Shown: positions 5,783-6,393 of the stretch, piece by piece
Position numbering within the stretch: the stretch's first letter is position 1
How the letters are laid out: every line of letters begins with the position of its first letter
From: Candidatus Coatesbacteria bacterium RBG_13_66_14
GTDB lineage: Bacteria > RBG-13-66-14
Length of the DNA: 6,393 nucleotides
NCBI GenBank assembly: GCA_001774505.1
Contig: MFAF01000112.1
Coordinates: 3,206-9,598 of the forward strand
Reading direction: 5' to 3'
Program-made: the position numbers and the translations under genes
Notes under the pieces: generated by a model
Told to the model about the DNA's origin: nothing
What the model saw: the letters and a program-made list of their open reading frames with translations, nothing else
Database searches by the model: none

Positions 5783-5855
5783 ATTCGGGTTAGAATGACG
5801 CGAAGGTCGGATGCGGACACCCGCGCCTCTGCCACCAGCCGCCACCCCACCAGCA

Positions 5856-6323
5856 TTACCTCGACGGGGTGACGAGCTGACCCACCTCCATCCGCTCCAG
5901 CCTCCCGCCGGGCGGCCGCCAGAGCAGCTCCACCTTCAGCCGGAGGAAGCCGGTCGGGAGATCGAAGTCGCCGGGGACCAGCCCCTGCTCGGCCAGGGTC
6001 TCAGCCAGCCGCTCCCCCTCGAGGTCGGGCTCGAGTTCCGCGGTGAGCACCCACCAGCGCCGGGTGTAGAGCCCCTCGGGCGAATCGGAATACGGCTCCA
6101 GCCGCGCCCCGCGGGCGAGCTCCGCCGGGTCCAGCGCCGCCAGCGAATCCAGCCGCTCCTTGGCGTAGAGCGCCGCGCGACCGGCCATCCCCCCCGCGGC
6201 CACCCCCTCCTCGGCTCCGGGGATAGCCAGAAGGATCCCCGTCACGCCGATCAACAGGATGGCGCTGGCGATGAGCATCTCGATGAGGGAGAACCCGGTC
6301 TGACTGGTGGTCGAATCAGGCAT
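5856..6323 (-). CDS. Type IV pilin-like minor pilin/pseudopilin, PilV/GspI type
   Basis: The protein is a 155-residue precursor with a prepilin signal. Cleavage by prepilin peptidase is expected between Gly10 and Phe11 in QTGFSLIEMLIASAILLIG, leaving a mature chain of about 145 residues. Glu15 is the conserved Glu5 of mature pilins, and the hydrophobic helix runs to about residue 34. The body contains ALYAKERLDSLAALDP, then TRRWWVLTAEL, and ends in beta-type sequence (FLRLKVELLWRPPG, MEVGQLVTPSR). This arrangement is like PilV and GspI minor pilins, which help assemble type IV pili or type II secretion pseudopili in the inner membrane. The exact machine cannot be told from one gene. The ten-residue leader has no Lys or Arg, which is unusual. 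The frame stays open to the window edge, but no ATG, GTG or TTG lies upstream in it, so ATG 6323 is used despite a weak ribosome site (AAGGG only 2 bases away). A strong terminator lies about 75 bases downstream. Confidence 0.88.
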   Translation of the reverse strand: MPDSTTSQTGFSLIEMLIASAILLIGVTGILLAIPGAEEGVAAGGMAGRAALYAKERLDSLAALDPAELARGARLEPYSDSPEGLYTRRWWVLTAELEPDLEGERLAETLAEQGLVPGDFDLPTGFLRLKVELLWRPPGGRLERMEVGQLVTPSR

Positions 6324-6393
6324 CGCCCTTAGCGCACAGATGGAATCCCACGGTATCCTTGACTCCGTAAAGCTCAGCCTCGGCGGGAGAAAG
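6316..6393 (-). CDS. Possible C-terminal fragment of an upstream gene
   Basis: On the - strand a frame open at the window edge encodes about 25 residues ending VGFHLCAKGDA and stops at a TGA that overlaps the pilin-like start by 8 bases (ATGCCTGA). Such overlaps are typical inside operons, and pilin-like genes usually occur in clusters, so this may be the end of a preceding pilin-type gene. Third positions in these codons are less G/C-rich than in the other genes here, which speaks against coding. Too little is visible to name it. Confidence 0.3.
   Translation of the reverse strand, partial: LSPAEAELYGVKDTVGFHLCAKGDA

Larger units (their letters stand above)
5427..5855. other. Gene-free convergent intergenic region rich in palindromes
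   Basis: These 429 bases lie between the 3' ends of two convergent transcripts. They hold the + strand terminator, one C/G-rich dispersed-type repeat, four GTAGGG palindromes, a 12-base palindrome and the - strand terminator. Short open frames cross the area but consist of repeat sequence and have no recognisable protein content. The last 70 bases (5783-5855) show only a partial echo of copy 3 and no other structure that I could find. Confidence 0.75.

Noticed and set aside
5572..5793. A 73-codon open frame in the intergenic block
   Set aside because: It consists of the palindromic repeats read through and has no ribosome site or protein-like composition.
5811..6332. A 173-codon + strand frame
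   Set aside because: It is the antisense shadow of the pilin-like gene, Pro/Arg/Gln-rich and without motifs.

Overview
This is a GC-rich bacterial window, about two thirds G+C by eye, with strong G/C preference at third codon positions and one TTG start. It carries the end of a purine-biosynthesis operon on the + strand, a convergent type IV pilin-like gene on the - strand, and a repeat-rich intergenic block between them. No marker here fixes the taxon. HslU and a type IV pilin-like protein show only that it is a bacterium. The clustered GTAGGG palindromes resemble those I associate with uncultured GC-rich lineages, but that is an impression, not an assignment.

Bases 1-2896 hold purH (5' end cut off by the window edge), purD and purE. 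PurD catalyses the second step of IMP synthesis, PurE acts at the carboxylation step, and PurH performs the last two steps. purH and purD are separated by a 60-base G/C-tract palindrome that can also be read as a G-quadruplex motif and that supplies the purD Shine-Dalgarno. purD and purE are 21 bases apart, and purE overlaps the next gene by 11 bases.

Bases 2886-4301 encode HslU, the AAA+ unfoldase of the HslUV protease. Its peptidase gene hslV, the usual immediate neighbour, is not in the window. Bases 4389-5426 encode an unrecognised protein with about four membrane segments and a disordered tail of eleven 7-residue repeats. A strong intrinsic terminator (5430-5455) closes this + strand unit, so purH-purD-purE-hslU-membrane protein is probably one transcript.

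Bases 5427-5855 have no credible gene. They hold at least four palindromes that share a GTAGGG edge but have different, self-complementary arms. One of them is followed by nine T residues on the - strand and probably terminates the pilin gene. Bases 5856-6323 (- strand) encode a minor pilin or pseudopilin of PilV/GspI type. Its start overlaps the end of a possible upstream frame that runs off the window.

Nothing here is demonstrably a new system. The points most worth a second look are the palindrome family, the structured purH-purD junction, the displaced hslU with its unknown membrane partner, and the tandem-repeat tail.
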